A DNA stretch of 64,000 nucleotides from Bacteroidota bacterium (GTDB lineage: Bacteria > Bacteroidota > Bacteroidia > Chitinophagales > Chitinophagaceae), in the NCBI GenBank assembly GCA_029558715.1, contig JAKQEA010000100.1, forward strand, positions 33,545 to 97,544, given 5' to 3'. Shown piece by piece: positions 41,898-51,142 of the stretch (positions within the stretch are counted from its first letter, which is position 1; each line of letters opens with the position of its first letter). The position numbers and the translations under genes are program-made. The notes beneath the pieces were generated by a model. It did no database searches and was not told where the DNA came from. It saw nothing but the letters and a program-made list of their open reading frames with translations.

Positions 41898-42713
41898 ATG
41901 GCATTTCAAAAAATTACTGAACAATCCAGCAATTACCGCCACCTGGAAAAAATGACAGTGGGTGAGTTGCTTACTAATATTAATAAAGAAGATCAGACAG
42001 TACCCGGAGCGGTGGAGAAGGCCATTCCCCAGATAGAAAAACTGGCGGAAGTGGCGGCGGATAAAATGCTGATGGGGGGCAGGATGTTTTACATAGGTGC
42101 CGGTACCAGTGGCAGGTTAGGTATTGTAGATGCCAGTGAATGTCCGCCTACTTATGGTGTTCCTTATGGATTAGTGATTGGTATCATTGCAGGAGGAGAA
42201 AAAGCTATTACTACAGCTGTAGAATTTGCTGAAGACGACAGGGAGCAAGGATGGAAAGACCTGGTGGAACATAATGTGTCAGACAAAGATGTGGTGATTG
42301 GTATTGCAGCCAGCGGCACTACTCCTTATGTAATTGGCGCTTTGGAAGAATGCAGGAGGAGGGGAATTATTACCGGCAGTATTTCCTGTAACCCTGATTC
42401 ACCGGTTAGTGCGGCGGCAGATTTCCCTATTGAAGTAGTGGTAGGACCAGAATTTGTAACCGGAAGTACCAGGATGAAGAGTGGAACAGCTCAAAAACTG
42501 GTGCTGAACATGATCTCTACCACGGTAATGATACATCTTGGAAGGGTGGAGGACAATAAGATGGTGAATATGCAACTAACGAACGATAAGTTGGTTGACC
42601 GCGGCACAAAGATGCTTATGGAAAGAGTAAAGATCCAGGATTATGAAATAGCCAGGGAATTATTATTAAAACATGGAAGTGTAAAGAAAGCGGCAGATTC
42701 CTTTGCCCGATAA
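41898..42713 (+). CDS. murQ: N-acetylmuramic acid 6-phosphate etherase
   Basis: Splits MurNAc 6-phosphate into GlcNAc 6-phosphate and D-lactate in cell-wall recycling. The 271-residue protein has the SIS fold and MurQ motifs: FYIGAGTSGRLGIVDASECP (about 64-83, with the catalytic Glu in ECPPT), IAASGTTPYVIGALEECRRR and FVTGSTRMKSGTAQKLVLNM. It directly follows the MurK-like kinase gene, so the two enzymes should work in series. There is no MurT-type transporter in the window. Confidence 0.95.
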   Translation: MAFQKITEQSSNYRHLEKMTVGELLTNINKEDQTVPGAVEKAIPQIEKLAEVAADKMLMGGRMFYIGAGTSGRLGIVDASECPPTYGVPYGLVIGIIAGGEKAITTAVEFAEDDREQGWKDLVEHNVSDKDVVIGIAASGTTPYVIGALEECRRRGIITGSISCNPDSPVSAAADFPIEVVVGPEFVTGSTRMKSGTAQKLVLNMISTTVMIHLGRVEDNKMVNMQLTNDKLVDRGTKMLMERVKIQDYEIARELLLKHGSVKKAADSFAR

Positions 42714-42731
42714 TTTTATTTTTCGTCTTTG
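42702..42731 (+). promoter_or_regulatory. Probable promoter of the thr operon
   Basis: TTTG (42702-42705), an 18-base spacer and CGTCTTTG (42724-42731), a partial match to TAnnTTTG. It overlaps the murQ stop region and would give a leader of about 200 bases. Confidence 0.4.
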
Positions 42732-42798
42732 CAACGTATATTGTGCTCTCTATATTTTACAAGTGATTATTATTCCTGGTCATATCGTTTCTTCCCCG

Positions 42799-42843
42799 GT
42801 GGTGAACTTCACTACAACCACTATTATTACAACAACCCGTTAA
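42799..42843 (+). CDS. thrL: Threonine operon leader peptide (Thr/Ile attenuator)
   Basis: A 14-codon frame VVNFTTTTIITTTR followed by TAA lies about 100 bases before thrA. Seven of 14 codons are Thr and two are Ile, the arrangement known from the thrABC leader of enterobacteria, where starvation for either amino acid stalls the ribosome. Start is a GTG pair; no ATG is available in that frame. The hairpin ACAACCC-GTTAA-GGGTTGT (42832-42850) overlaps the last Thr codons and the stop codon, so ribosome position would control its folding. Another frame across this region is open but carries no biased run. This is inference from codon content; the peptide is not seen directly. Confidence 0.72.
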   Translation: MVNFTTTTIITTTR

Positions 42844-42855
42844 GGGTTGTACATT
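42832..42855 (+). promoter_or_regulatory. Attenuator-type hairpin over the thr leader stop codon
   Basis: Stem ACAACCC / GGGTTGT with loop GTTAA, then ACATTTTC. The T run is short, so an alternative structure further on (GTAAG at about 42881 with CTTAC at about 42900) may take part. Confidence 0.55.
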
Positions 42856-42939
42856 TTCATATCACCACATGGGCATTTGCTGTAAGGAGACGGAAGTTAC
42901 TTACATACTTATATCACTTCATCATTCAAAATTCAGGTC

Positions 42940-45384
42940 ATGCAGGTTTTAAAATTCGGCGGCACATCAGTTGCTAATGCAGAAAACATAAATAAAGTTA
43001 TTTCGATTGTCAGTGAGGCATCAAAAAAAGGGAAAACGATTGTGGTGGTTTCGGCCCTGGGGGGAGTTACAGATTTGTTACTGGGTGCGGCAACATGGGC
43101 TGCAGAAGGTAATGAATTATACAAAGAAAAATTGGCGGTCATTGAGCAAAGACACCTTGAAGCAGTCAAAAACCTGATTCCGGTAGCGCAACAAAGCCAG
43201 TTGTTAAGCCTGGTTAAAAAAGCATGCAATGAGATTGAAGATATCTGTAACGGTATCTTTCTTTTGAGAGAACTGACACCAAGATCAAAAGACAGGATCG
43301 GCAGCTATGGTGAATGGCTATCGTCACAGATCATTACAGCCAAATTTAAAGCTAATGGATTGGATGCTGCCTGGAAAGATGCAAGAGAACTTATACTTAC
43401 AAATTCATCTTTCACTGTTGCCGAAGTTGAGTTTGGTATAACAAATTCGAGAATCAAGGATTTCTTTTCCAATCAAACAGCGCTGATCAGTATACTGCCC
43501 GGATTTATCGCTATGGACAAAGATGGCGTTACTACTACATTAGGAAGGGGCGGTTCAGATTTTACTGCAGCTATTATTGCATCAGCCGTTAATGCGTCTG
43601 TATTGGAAATATGGACAGATGTAAGTGGAATGATGACAGCCGATCCAAGGCTTACTACCAATGCCCGTATCATACCACATATTTCATACCAGGAAGCAAT
43701 GGAATTGTCGCATTTCGGAGCCAAGGTTATCTATCCGCCCACTATTCAGCCGGTGATGGGGAAAGGCATTCCGGTCTGGATCAAAAATACTTTTGCACCC
43801 GCAGATCAGGGAACATTGATAGAATCTGCTTCCAAAAGAGATGGGGATATTGTAAGAGGCATCTCAAGTATCAATAGTATAGTACTGATCAGCCTGGAAG
43901 GAAGTGGTATGATTGGTATACCGGGTTTCTCGAAAAGATTATTTGAAGCACTAAGCAGTGAAAAAATAAATGTCATTCTGATTACACAGAGTTCTTCCGA
44001 ACATTCAATCTGTGTGGGTATTGATGCTGCATCGGCAGGTAAAGCAAAACAGGCTGTTGATGCGGCATTTGCCAATGAAATTGCCCTTGAAAAAGTAGAG
44101 CCACTGCATATTGAAATGGATCTTTCTATTGTTGCACTGGTGGGAGAGAACATGAAGAGCCATCCCGGTATCAGTGGCCGTATGTTTAGTGCTATGGGCC
44201 GGAACGGGGTAAATATAAGAGCTATTGCACAAGGCTCTTCTGAAAAAAATATATCTGCTGTAATAGCAACCAAAGATGTCAGGAAGGCTATCAATGTACT
44301 TCATGAAGAGTTTTTTGAAACCACTTATAAGCAGGTGAACCTGTTTATTATTGGTACAGGTAATGTTGGTGCCAAATTACTGGGTCAGCTGCAACAACAA
44401 TTATCATTCCTGCAACAACAGTTGCATTTACAGGTAAATGTTGCGGGACTGAGCAACAGTCGTAAAATGCTTATTAATGAAGATGGAATTAATCCTGGCG
44501 ACTGGAAAGAGAAACTGAGCACAGGTAATTCGGCTAACCTGGAAGAATTTGTAAATGAAATTATCAGCCACAACCTTCGTAATTCCATTTTTGTCGATAT
44601 TACTGCCAGTGATAAAGTAGCTGCTGTGTATGACCAGTTGCTGCAAAAAAGTGTATCGGTTGTGGCCTGCAACAAAGTGGCTGCGTCATCAGCATATGAC
44701 AGTTACAAAAAGCTGAAAGACCTGGCAAGAGAATTTAACTGCCAGTTTTTGTTTGAGACAAATGTGGGAGCGGGGTTACCAATTATTGCTACGTTAAATG
44801 ACCTGATAAGCAGCGGGGATAATATTCACAGGATGCAGGCTGTATTAAGCGGAACATTGAACTTTGTCTTTAATAACTATGATGGTACAAGAAAGTTTGC
44901 TGAGGTGGTCAGGCAGGCACAGGATGAAGGATATACAGAACCTGACCCAAGGCTTGACCTGAGTGGTACAGATGTGATGCGAAAGATCATGATTCTGGCA
45001 CGGGAAGCAGGGCAAAAAATAGAGATGGATGATATATCAAATAATTCCTTTATGCCTGAAGAATGTATGAAAGGCTCTGTCGAAGATTTTTACAAGGAGA
45101 TGGAGAAGTACGAAAGTCATTTTCAGGGCTTGTTAAAGGCAGCCAATGATAAGGGATGTAAATTGAAATTTGTAGCATCTTTTGAAAATGGCAAGGCATC
45201 AGTTGGGTTACAAAATATAGACCCGAAACATGACCTGTATCATTTATATGGCAAAGACAATGTTGTACTTTTTTACACAGACAGGTATAAAGAACAGCCG
45301 ATGGTGGTCAAAGGTGCAGGCGCAGGAGCTGAAGTTACGGCCAGCGGCGTATTTGCAGATATCATAAGGGCAAGCAAAAAATAA
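42940..45384 (+). CDS. thrA: Bifunctional aspartate kinase / homoserine dehydrogenase I
   Basis: Catalyses the first and third steps of threonine and methionine synthesis. The 814-residue protein has the aspartokinase domain (about 1-285, VLKFGGTSVANAENI at 4-18, ELTPRSKDRIGSYGEWLSS, GFIAMDKDGVTTTLGRGGSD), two ACT domains (about 305-465) and the homoserine dehydrogenase domain (about 470-814, IIGTGNVGAKLL at 473-484 and the ETNVGAGLPIIATL and GTLNFVFNNYDG motifs). It starts the thrA-thrB-thrC operon behind a Thr/Ile leader peptide; thrB starts two bases after the stop. Confidence 0.96.
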   Translation: MQVLKFGGTSVANAENINKVISIVSEASKKGKTIVVVSALGGVTDLLLGAATWAAEGNELYKEKLAVIEQRHLEAVKNLIPVAQQSQLLSLVKKACNEIEDICNGIFLLRELTPRSKDRIGSYGEWLSSQIITAKFKANGLDAAWKDARELILTNSSFTVAEVEFGITNSRIKDFFSNQTALISILPGFIAMDKDGVTTTLGRGGSDFTAAIIASAVNASVLEIWTDVSGMMTADPRLTTNARIIPHISYQEAMELSHFGAKVIYPPTIQPVMGKGIPVWIKNTFAPADQGTLIESASKRDGDIVRGISSINSIVLISLEGSGMIGIPGFSKRLFEALSSEKINVILITQSSSEHSICVGIDAASAGKAKQAVDAAFANEIALEKVEPLHIEMDLSIVALVGENMKSHPGISGRMFSAMGRNGVNIRAIAQGSSEKNISAVIATKDVRKAINVLHEEFFETTYKQVNLFIIGTGNVGAKLLGQLQQQLSFLQQQLHLQVNVAGLSNSRKMLINEDGINPGDWKEKLSTGNSANLEEFVNEIISHNLRNSIFVDITASDKVAAVYDQLLQKSVSVVACNKVAASSAYDSYKKLKDLAREFNCQFLFETNVGAGLPIIATLNDLISSGDNIHRMQAVLSGTLNFVFNNYDGTRKFAEVVRQAQDEGYTEPDPRLDLSGTDVMRKIMILAREAGQKIEMDDISNNSFMPEECMKGSVEDFYKEMEKYESHFQGLLKAANDKGCKLKFVASFENGKASVGLQNIDPKHDLYHLYGKDNVVLFYTDRYKEQPMVVKGAGAGAEVTASGVFADIIRASKK

Positions 45385-45386
45385 AA

Positions 45387-46304
45387 ATGAAAAAGGTAAA
45401 AATCAAATCACCCGGTACTGTAGCAAACCTTGTTTGTGGCTTTGATATACTTGGACTTGCCCTGAATGAGCCATCAGATATAATGGAAGTATCCCTGCTG
45501 GATGAACCGAAAGTAATTATTCATAACAGGGATAATTACAATCTGCCAACAGAAGCAGAAAAAAATGTGGCTGGTGTAGTATTATTATCTGTAATGGAAA
45601 AAGTGGGAAAGCATATTGGGTTTGAAATAACCATAGAAAAACATATCAAACCTGGTAGCGGTATTGGATCCAGCGCTGCCAGTGCAGCAGGAGCAGCGGT
45701 AGCAGCTAATCATTTACTGGGCAACATTTTTTCCATTGATGAAGTGGTGCAGTTTGCGATGAATGGTGAGAAACTTGCGTCAGGCGTTAAACATGCTGAT
45801 AATATTGCTCCCTGTATTTTAGGTGGCGTCAGTTTGATCCGGGCTATTCATCCATTGGATATAATTTCTATTCCGTCCCCGGATTTATTTGTTACGGTGG
45901 TACATCCGCAAATAGAGGTAAGGACTTCAGATGCCAGGCAAATCCTGAAACAACAGGTATTGCTGAAGGATGCCATCCGGCAATGGGGCAATATAGCAGG
46001 ATTGGTTGCAGGCTTTATGAAAAGTGATTATAACCTGATAGGCCGTTCGCTGGAAGATGTAATTATTGAACCTGTCCGGAGCATTCTTATTCCCGGGTTT
46101 GATGAAGTGAAAAAGAAATGTAAAGAAGCGGGGGCATTAGGGGGAGGAATATCAGGCTCAGGGCCTTCTGTTTTTATGCTGAGCAAAGATGAATCAACAG
46201 CAAAAGATGTCGAACTGGTAATGAAAGATGTCTATAACCGGATAGGCATTGAATACAACACTTATGTAACCACAATAAATAAAAAGGGCGTTGAAATACT
46301 ATAG
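45387..46304 (+). CDS. thrB: Homoserine kinase
   Basis: Phosphorylates homoserine; a GHMP-superfamily kinase. The 305-residue protein has KSPGTVANLVCGFDILGLAL near the start, the ATP-binding motif PGSGIGSSAASAAGAAVAAN (about 90-109) and the C-terminal GALGGGISGSGPSVFMLS. It lies two bases after thrA, and its stop codon is 11 bases inside thrC, which argues for coupled translation. Confidence 0.95.
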   Translation: MKKVKIKSPGTVANLVCGFDILGLALNEPSDIMEVSLLDEPKVIIHNRDNYNLPTEAEKNVAGVVLLSVMEKVGKHIGFEITIEKHIKPGSGIGSSAASAAGAAVAANHLLGNIFSIDEVVQFAMNGEKLASGVKHADNIAPCILGGVSLIRAIHPLDIISIPSPDLFVTVVHPQIEVRTSDARQILKQQVLLKDAIRQWGNIAGLVAGFMKSDYNLIGRSLEDVIIEPVRSILIPGFDEVKKKCKEAGALGGGISGSGPSVFMLSKDESTAKDVELVMKDVYNRIGIEYNTYVTTINKKGVEIL

Positions 46305-47586
46305 CACTAACAGGCAATCATCATTAGTTTCATTTAAAGAGGCGACTATTAAAGGTCAGGCGCCGGATAAAGGATTGTATTTCCCTGAAATAATTCATCT
46401 TCTTGATAAAGAGTTTGTAAGCAATATTGATGATTATTCCAATGAAGAAATAGCTTATAAAGTCATCAGCCCATATGTAGGCAGTGAAATACCGGAAGAA
46501 AAGTTGCGGCAGATTGTAAGTGAAACCGTGAATTTCCCTATCCCGTTGGTAAAGGTGACTGACACTATTTCATCACTCGAATTATTTCACGGGCCTACAT
46601 TAGCATTCAAGGATATTGGAGCCCGGTTTATGAGCCGCTGTCTCGGGTATTTTGTGCAGGGTGACTCAAGAAAGGTTACTGTACTCGTAGCTACGTCTGG
46701 TGACACAGGCGGAGCTGTAGCCAATGGTTTTTATGATGTGGTAGGAGTGGACGTTGTGATTCTGTATCCTTCAGGCAAAGTAAGTGCCGTGCAGGAAAAA
46801 CAACTGACTGTCTTAGGGAAAAATATACATGCCCTTGAAGTAATGGGAACATTTGATGATTGTCAACAAATGGTAAAGCAGGCATTTGCTGATAAAGAAT
46901 TAACTGAAAAAAAATTTCTTACTTCAGCAAATTCAATCAATATTGCCCGCTGGTTACCGCAGCAGTTTTATTACTTCTTTGCTTATAAGCAATGGGCTGA
47001 TAAAAATAACCCGCCTGTCATTTCTGTTCCTAGCGGCAATTTTGGAAATATTTGTGCAGGAATATTAGCCATGCAATCCGGTTTACCCGTAAAACATTTT
47101 ATTGCGGCCTGTAATGTGAATGATATTTTGAGTGATTATTTGCAAACACAGGAGTTAAAACCTAAACAGGCTATAGCCACACTCAGCAATGCGATGGATG
47201 TGGGTAATCCCAGCAATTTTGTACGTATTCTCGAAATTTTTAACCACCAGTTCCCGGAACTGAAAAGTAAATTGTCGTCATATTCTATCAATGATGATGA
47301 AACAATAGCTACTATCAAAGAAGTTTATGATAAACACAATTACCTATTAGACCCGCATGGGGCGGTAGGATACCTGGCTTTGAAGCGTTACCTGGCTGAT
47401 CATCCCGGTGAAAATGGGATTTTCCTCGAAACGGCACATCCTGTTAAGTTTCCGGGGGCAGTAGAAAAGATAACAGGGAAGACAATTGAGGCTCCCGATT
47501 CAGTACAGGCCATTATGCGAAGTGAGAAAAAGAGTATACTAATAGAAGCAGGATACGAAGCGCTGAAAGATTTTTTACTGGCCTGA
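46291..47586 (+). CDS. thrC: Threonine synthase
   Basis: Converts O-phosphohomoserine to threonine with PLP. The 431-residue protein starts KYYSTNRQSSLVSFKEA as in family members (M in place of the initiator), so the TTG at 46291, which overlaps the thrB end by 14 bases, is the right start; an AAAAAGGG stretch precedes it. The PLP lysine lies in HGPTLAFKDIGARFM (about 106-119), followed by ATSGDTGGAVANGFYD and the C-terminal FLETAHPVKFPGAVE motif. A Bacteroidota promoter follows for the next gene. Confidence 0.93.
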   Translation: MKYYSTNRQSSLVSFKEATIKGQAPDKGLYFPEIIHLLDKEFVSNIDDYSNEEIAYKVISPYVGSEIPEEKLRQIVSETVNFPIPLVKVTDTISSLELFHGPTLAFKDIGARFMSRCLGYFVQGDSRKVTVLVATSGDTGGAVANGFYDVVGVDVVILYPSGKVSAVQEKQLTVLGKNIHALEVMGTFDDCQQMVKQAFADKELTEKKFLTSANSINIARWLPQQFYYFFAYKQWADKNNPPVISVPSGNFGNICAGILAMQSGLPVKHFIAACNVNDILSDYLQTQELKPKQAIATLSNAMDVGNPSNFVRILEIFNHQFPELKSKLSSYSINDDETIATIKEVYDKHNYLLDPHGAVGYLALKRYLADHPGENGIFLETAHPVKFPGAVEKITGKTIEAPDSVQAIMRSEKKSILIEAGYEALKDFLLA

Positions 47587-47612
47587 TCATTTTTCCCTTT
47601 ATTCTCCTGTCT

Positions 47613-47620
47613 TATCTTTG
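47613..47620 (+). promoter_or_regulatory. Bacteroidota -7 element (TATCTTTG) for the gene at 47641
   Basis: TATCTTTG matches TAnnTTTG, 20 bases before the ATG. Confidence 0.65.
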
Positions 47621-47640
47621 CAAAGAAGATTTCTTGATAT

Positions 47641-48207
47641 ATGCAGGATATTGAACCTTTTTATAACTGGCGGCATATTTATATCAGTGAGGAAGACCAG
47701 CGATCACCTTTCTTTGGCCGGACCTATTCTGAGTTTGAATTCTCCCAAACTGTTTACAATTATTATATTCATCCGCAATGGGATGATTTTGGCAGCCGCA
47801 CACTTTACCTGAAAATATTGCTGGCAGACTACGATGAAAAATATGCAGTGATAGAACTTATAGGAGAGTGGAATGATGCGATTGAAAACGACATAATGGA
47901 ACTGAAAAGGGAAGTATTGGAGAAATTCATGTATGAAGGGATATATAAGTTCATTCTGATAGGTGAGAATGTCCTGAACTATCATAGCGATGGTAAAGAT
48001 TATTACGAAGAATTGTATGAGGAAGTGACTGACGAAAATGGATGGGTAGTTTGTTTAAACATGCCTGAACAAACCCAGTATGACTTTAAACATGCCCACC
48101 TGAACAGGTTTATAGAGCTAATGGAATTGGAGAATTGGAGAACCTACAAGCCTTTTCATTTGTTTAAGAAAATAGATAACGAGCTGTTGGCAAGGCTTAC
48201 TAATTAA
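47641..48207 (+). CDS. Conserved protein of unknown function
   Basis: A 188-residue, soluble, acidic and aromatic-rich product without signal peptide or membrane segment. Its sequence has an N-terminal aromatic-rich strand part (FYNWRHIYISEEDQRSPFFG and YNYYIHPQWDDFGSRTLYL), then mixed alpha/beta with YAVIELIGEWNDAIENDIME, FILIGENVLNYHSDGKDYYE and ENGWVVCLNMPEQTQYDFKH. I recognise it as typical Bacteroidota-conserved sequence but cannot assign a domain. It stands alone between the thr and sdh operons behind its own promoter. Confidence 0.75.
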   Translation: MQDIEPFYNWRHIYISEEDQRSPFFGRTYSEFEFSQTVYNYYIHPQWDDFGSRTLYLKILLADYDEKYAVIELIGEWNDAIENDIMELKREVLEKFMYEGIYKFILIGENVLNYHSDGKDYYEELYEEVTDENGWVVCLNMPEQTQYDFKHAHLNRFIELMELENWRTYKPFHLFKKIDNELLARLTN

Positions 48208-48245
48208 TAAGCAGGTCTCAGCTCTGATTATTGCCATTTAAATCT

Positions 48246-48279
48246 TTTGTCAGTTTTTGGTCATTGGGTAGTATTTTTG
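48246..48279 (+). promoter_or_regulatory. Promoter of the sdh operon
   Basis: TTTG (48246-48249), a 22-base spacer and TATTTTTG (48272-48279), matching the -33/-7 pattern of Bacteroidota; the leader to the ATG is about 30 bases. Confidence 0.6.
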
Positions 48280-48313
48280 CCGAAATTGATTATCCCTACT
48301 AAGAATATTGCTT

Positions 48314-49003
48314 ATGAAATGGTCTGAAATGTTCACTTCCTCGGTTGGTAAAAAGTGGGTAATGGCGCTGACGGGTTTGTTTCTGATAATTTTCCTTATT
48401 GTTCATGCCGGTATCAATGCCTGTATATGGGCCAATGATGGCGGGGTAATGTTTAACAAAGCCGCTCATTTTATGGGCAGCACTGTTGTTATTCGTATCG
48501 CTGAGATTGGATTATTTCTCGGTATTTTTTTGCATATCATACAAGGCTATATGCTGGAAATGCAGAACCGTAGTAAGAGAAAAATGGGTTATGCAGTACC
48601 AATGGGAAATAAAGGGAGCAAATGGTATAGCCGTAGCATGGCTTTGCTGGGAACTATCCTGCTGATGTTTTTCATTTTGCATTGGTGGCATTTTTGGGTG
48701 CCTGCCCGTTTCATCGGACATGAAGAGCTAACTGAGATAGATATAAACGGAGTGCATATGCACAATATGTATAACCTGATGCAATACACTTTCCAGCAGG
48801 GATGGGTTGTTATTGTGTATGTGCTTGCCTGTATTTCTTTATGCTGGCACCTGGTACATGGCTTTCAAAGCGCTTTCAGAACAGTAGGCGTAAGCAATTC
48901 GAAGTACCTGGCTACAATAACTAATGTGGGCATCGGTTATGCAATCATTATTTCACTGGCTTTTGCAATGATGCCGGTAAGTATGTATTTAGGATGGGTA
49001 TAG
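48314..49003 (+). CDS. sdhC: Succinate dehydrogenase/fumarate reductase cytochrome b subunit
   Basis: The single membrane anchor of the Bacteroidota type B enzyme, which carries two haems b and exchanges electrons with menaquinone. The ATG at 48314 (MKWSEMFTSSVGKKWVMALTG) is chosen. The 229-residue protein has five membrane segments with conserved His at the right places (IVHAGINA, HFMGSTVVIRIAEI, FLHIIQGYM, LHWWHFW and WHLVHGFQSAF). It starts the sdhC-sdhA-(S23)-sdhB operon. Confidence 0.93.
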   Translation: MKWSEMFTSSVGKKWVMALTGLFLIIFLIVHAGINACIWANDGGVMFNKAAHFMGSTVVIRIAEIGLFLGIFLHIIQGYMLEMQNRSKRKMGYAVPMGNKGSKWYSRSMALLGTILLMFFILHWWHFWVPARFIGHEELTEIDINGVHMHNMYNLMQYTFQQGWVVIVYVLACISLCWHLVHGFQSAFRTVGVSNSKYLATITNVGIGYAIIISLAFAMMPVSMYLGWV

Positions 49004-49132
49004 TGCTTAACAGCAAAAAGAACGATAAACAGGGCAACTGGCCTTCAGGCAGGCAAAATAAAATGTATGGGATGCCTGAAAACGAAATAAAGAAATTGGC
49101 AAATTATCTCATTATCAAATTATCGAATTGAT
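49004..49132 (+). repeat. Gap between sdhC and sdhA with hairpin and AT-rich repeat A
   Basis: A stem TTCAGGCA (49044) / TGCCTGAA (49073) with a 21-base loop is followed by repeat A, 30 bases at 49095-49124 (ATTGGCAAATTA at its start). Repeat A is 25/30 identical to the reverse complement of repeat B at 51113-51142 and 19/30 to repeat C at 51491-51520. Confidence 0.7.
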
Positions 49133-51109
49133 ATGTTAGATTCAAAAATTCCGTCCGGGCCTTTAGAACAGAAATGGACAGACTATAAAGGACATGTGAA
49201 ACTGGTGAACCCGGCGAACAAGCGCAAACTTGAAGTGATTGTGGTAGGCACTGGTCTTGCCGGAGCTTCAGCGGCTGCTTCACTGGGGGAGTTAGGTTAT
49301 AAAGTAAAAGCATTTTGCTTCCAGGATTCTCCAAGAAGAGCTCACTCTATTGCTGCGCAGGGGGGTATCAATGCTGCCAAAAATTACCAGAATGATGGGG
49401 ATTCTATCTTCCGTTTGTTTTACGATACCGTAAAAGGAGGTGATTACCGTGCAAGGGAAGCGAATGTACATCGCTTAGCTGAGGTTAGTGTGAATATAAT
49501 TGACCAGTGTGTGGCACAGGGTGTTCCTTTTGCAAGAGATTATGGCGGGCTATTAAATAACCGTTCTTTCGGTGGAACACAGGTAAAAAGAACATTTTAT
49601 GCAGCAGGTCAAACCGGTCAGCAATTATTGATCGGTGCTTACCAGGCCCTGGAAAGGCAGGTGGCATTAGGAAATGTAAAGATGTATTCCCGTCATGAAA
49701 TGCTGGATGTAGTCATCATCGAGGGTAAGGCGAGAGGTATCATTTGCCGTAACCTGGTAACAGGGGAACTGGAAAAACATTTCGGTCATGCAGTTTTGCT
49801 TTGCACAGGAGGATATGGAAATGTCTTCTATCTTTCTACCAATGCCATGGGAAGTAATGTTACTGCTGCATGGAAGGCACATAAAAAGGGAGCTTTCTTT
49901 GGGAATCCGTGTTTTACACAAATCCACCCCACCTGTATCCCGGTAAGCGGCGATCACCAAAGCAAACTAACCCTGATGTCTGAGTCATTAAGGAATGATG
50001 GACGTATCTGGGTGCCGAAACAAAAAGGCGATAAGCGTAAAGCAAACGATATTCCGGAAGAAGAAAGAGATTATTACCTTGAAAGAAGATATCCGGCATT
50101 TGGCAACCTTGTTCCCCGGGATGTGGCTTCAAGAGCTGCCAAAGAAAGATGTGATGCCGGTTACGGAGTAGGAACAACAGGCCAGGCGGTTTATCTTGAT
50201 TTTAAGTATAACCTGATAAATAAATACGGAAGAGCTGAAGCCAATAAACTTGGGATTGATAACCCTGATACGGAAACACTCATTCGCCTCGGTAAAGAAG
50301 TAGTGAAGGAAGAATACGGTAACCTGTTTGATATGTATGAAAAGATCACCGGTGAAAATCCATATGAAGTACCGATGAGGATCTACCCGGCTGTACACTA
50401 CACCATGGGCGGACTTTGGGTGGATTATGAGCTAATGACAAATGTGAAAGGCCTCTATTGTTTGGGTGAAGCTAATTTCAGCGATCACGGCGCTAACCGT
50501 TTAGGTGCATCAGCTTTGATGCAGGGCCTTGCTGATGGCTATTTTGTAATTCCATATACAATTGGTAATTACCTCGCAGATGAAATTGCCACAAAGCCAA
50601 TTCCTACTGATCATCCGGCATTTATAGAAACTGAAAAGCAAGTGGCCGGCAGAATAGATACGTTAATGAGTATTAAAGGAAAGCAAACTGTAGAAAGTTT
50701 CCATAAACGTCTGGGAAAAATAATGTGGGAAAAATGTGGTATGGCCCGTAACGAGCAAGGTCTTAAAGAGGCTATTGTTGAAATTCAGCAATTGAAAAAA
50801 GAATTCTGGAGTGATGTAAAAATCCCGGGAAGTATTAATGAAATGAACCCTGAATTGGATAAAGCCGGTCGTGTGGCAGATTTTATCGAACTGGGAGAAT
50901 TGATGTGCAAAGATGCATTGAACAGAAATGAAAGCTGTGGTGGTCATTTCCGTGAAGAAAGCCAGACAGAAGAAGGTGAAGCGAAAAGGGATGATGCTAA
51001 TTACTCATATGTGGCTGCCTGGGAATACAAAGGGGACAGTAATTGGGAATTGCATCAGGAGCAATTGACATTTGAAGTAGCAAAACCGACTCAGCGATCT
51101 TATAAATAA
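49133..51109 (+). CDS. sdhA: Succinate dehydrogenase/fumarate reductase flavoprotein subunit
   Basis: The catalytic subunit with covalent FAD. The 658-residue protein has the dinucleotide motif [19 protein letters not shown] (about 37-55), the FAD-linked His in [11 protein letters not shown] (about 69-79), [20 protein letters not shown] near the FAD-binding end, and the active-site segment [20 protein letters not shown]. The length fits the type B flavoprotein of Bacteroidota. It is the second gene of the operon, with an S23-type gene following 31 bases after its stop. Confidence 0.95.
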   Translation: MLDSKIPSGPLEQKWTDYKGHVKLVNPANKRKLEVIVVGTGLAGASAAASLGELGYKVKAFCFQDSPRRAHSIAAQGGINAAKNYQNDGDSIFRLFYDTVKGGDYRAREANVHRLAEVSVNIIDQCVAQGVPFARDYGGLLNNRSFGGTQVKRTFYAAGQTGQQLLIGAYQALERQVALGNVKMYSRHEMLDVVIIEGKARGIICRNLVTGELEKHFGHAVLLCTGGYGNVFYLSTNAMGSNVTAAWKAHKKGAFFGNPCFTQIHPTCIPVSGDHQSKLTLMSESLRNDGRIWVPKQKGDKRKANDIPEEERDYYLERRYPAFGNLVPRDVASRAAKERCDAGYGVGTTGQAVYLDFKYNLINKYGRAEANKLGIDNPDTETLIRLGKEVVKEEYGNLFDMYEKITGENPYEVPMRIYPAVHYTMGGLWVDYELMTNVKGLYCLGEANFSDHGANRLGASALMQGLADGYFVIPYTIGNYLADEIATKPIPTDHPAFIETEKQVAGRIDTLMSIKGKQTVESFHKRLGKIMWEKCGMARNEQGLKEAIVEIQQLKKEFWSDVKIPGSINEMNPELDKAGRVADFIELGELMCKDALNRNESCGGHFREESQTEEGEAKRDDANYSYVAAWEYKGDSNWELHQEQLTFEVAKPTQRSYK

Positions 51110-51112
51110 TGT

Positions 51113-51142
51113 GACAATTTGGTAATTCGGTAATTTGCCAAT
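51113..51142 (-). repeat. Repeat B, left boundary of the S23-type gene
   Basis: Read on the minus strand it starts ATTGGCAAATTACCG and matches repeat A at 25 of 30 positions. The start codon of the S23-type gene lies at its edge. Confidence 0.75.

Noticed and set aside
42729..42977. An 82-codon plus-strand frame over the thr leader region (MQRILCSLYF...)
   Set aside because: It overlaps the start of thrA in another frame, has no family-like pattern, and the Thr/Ile-biased frame beside it explains the region better.
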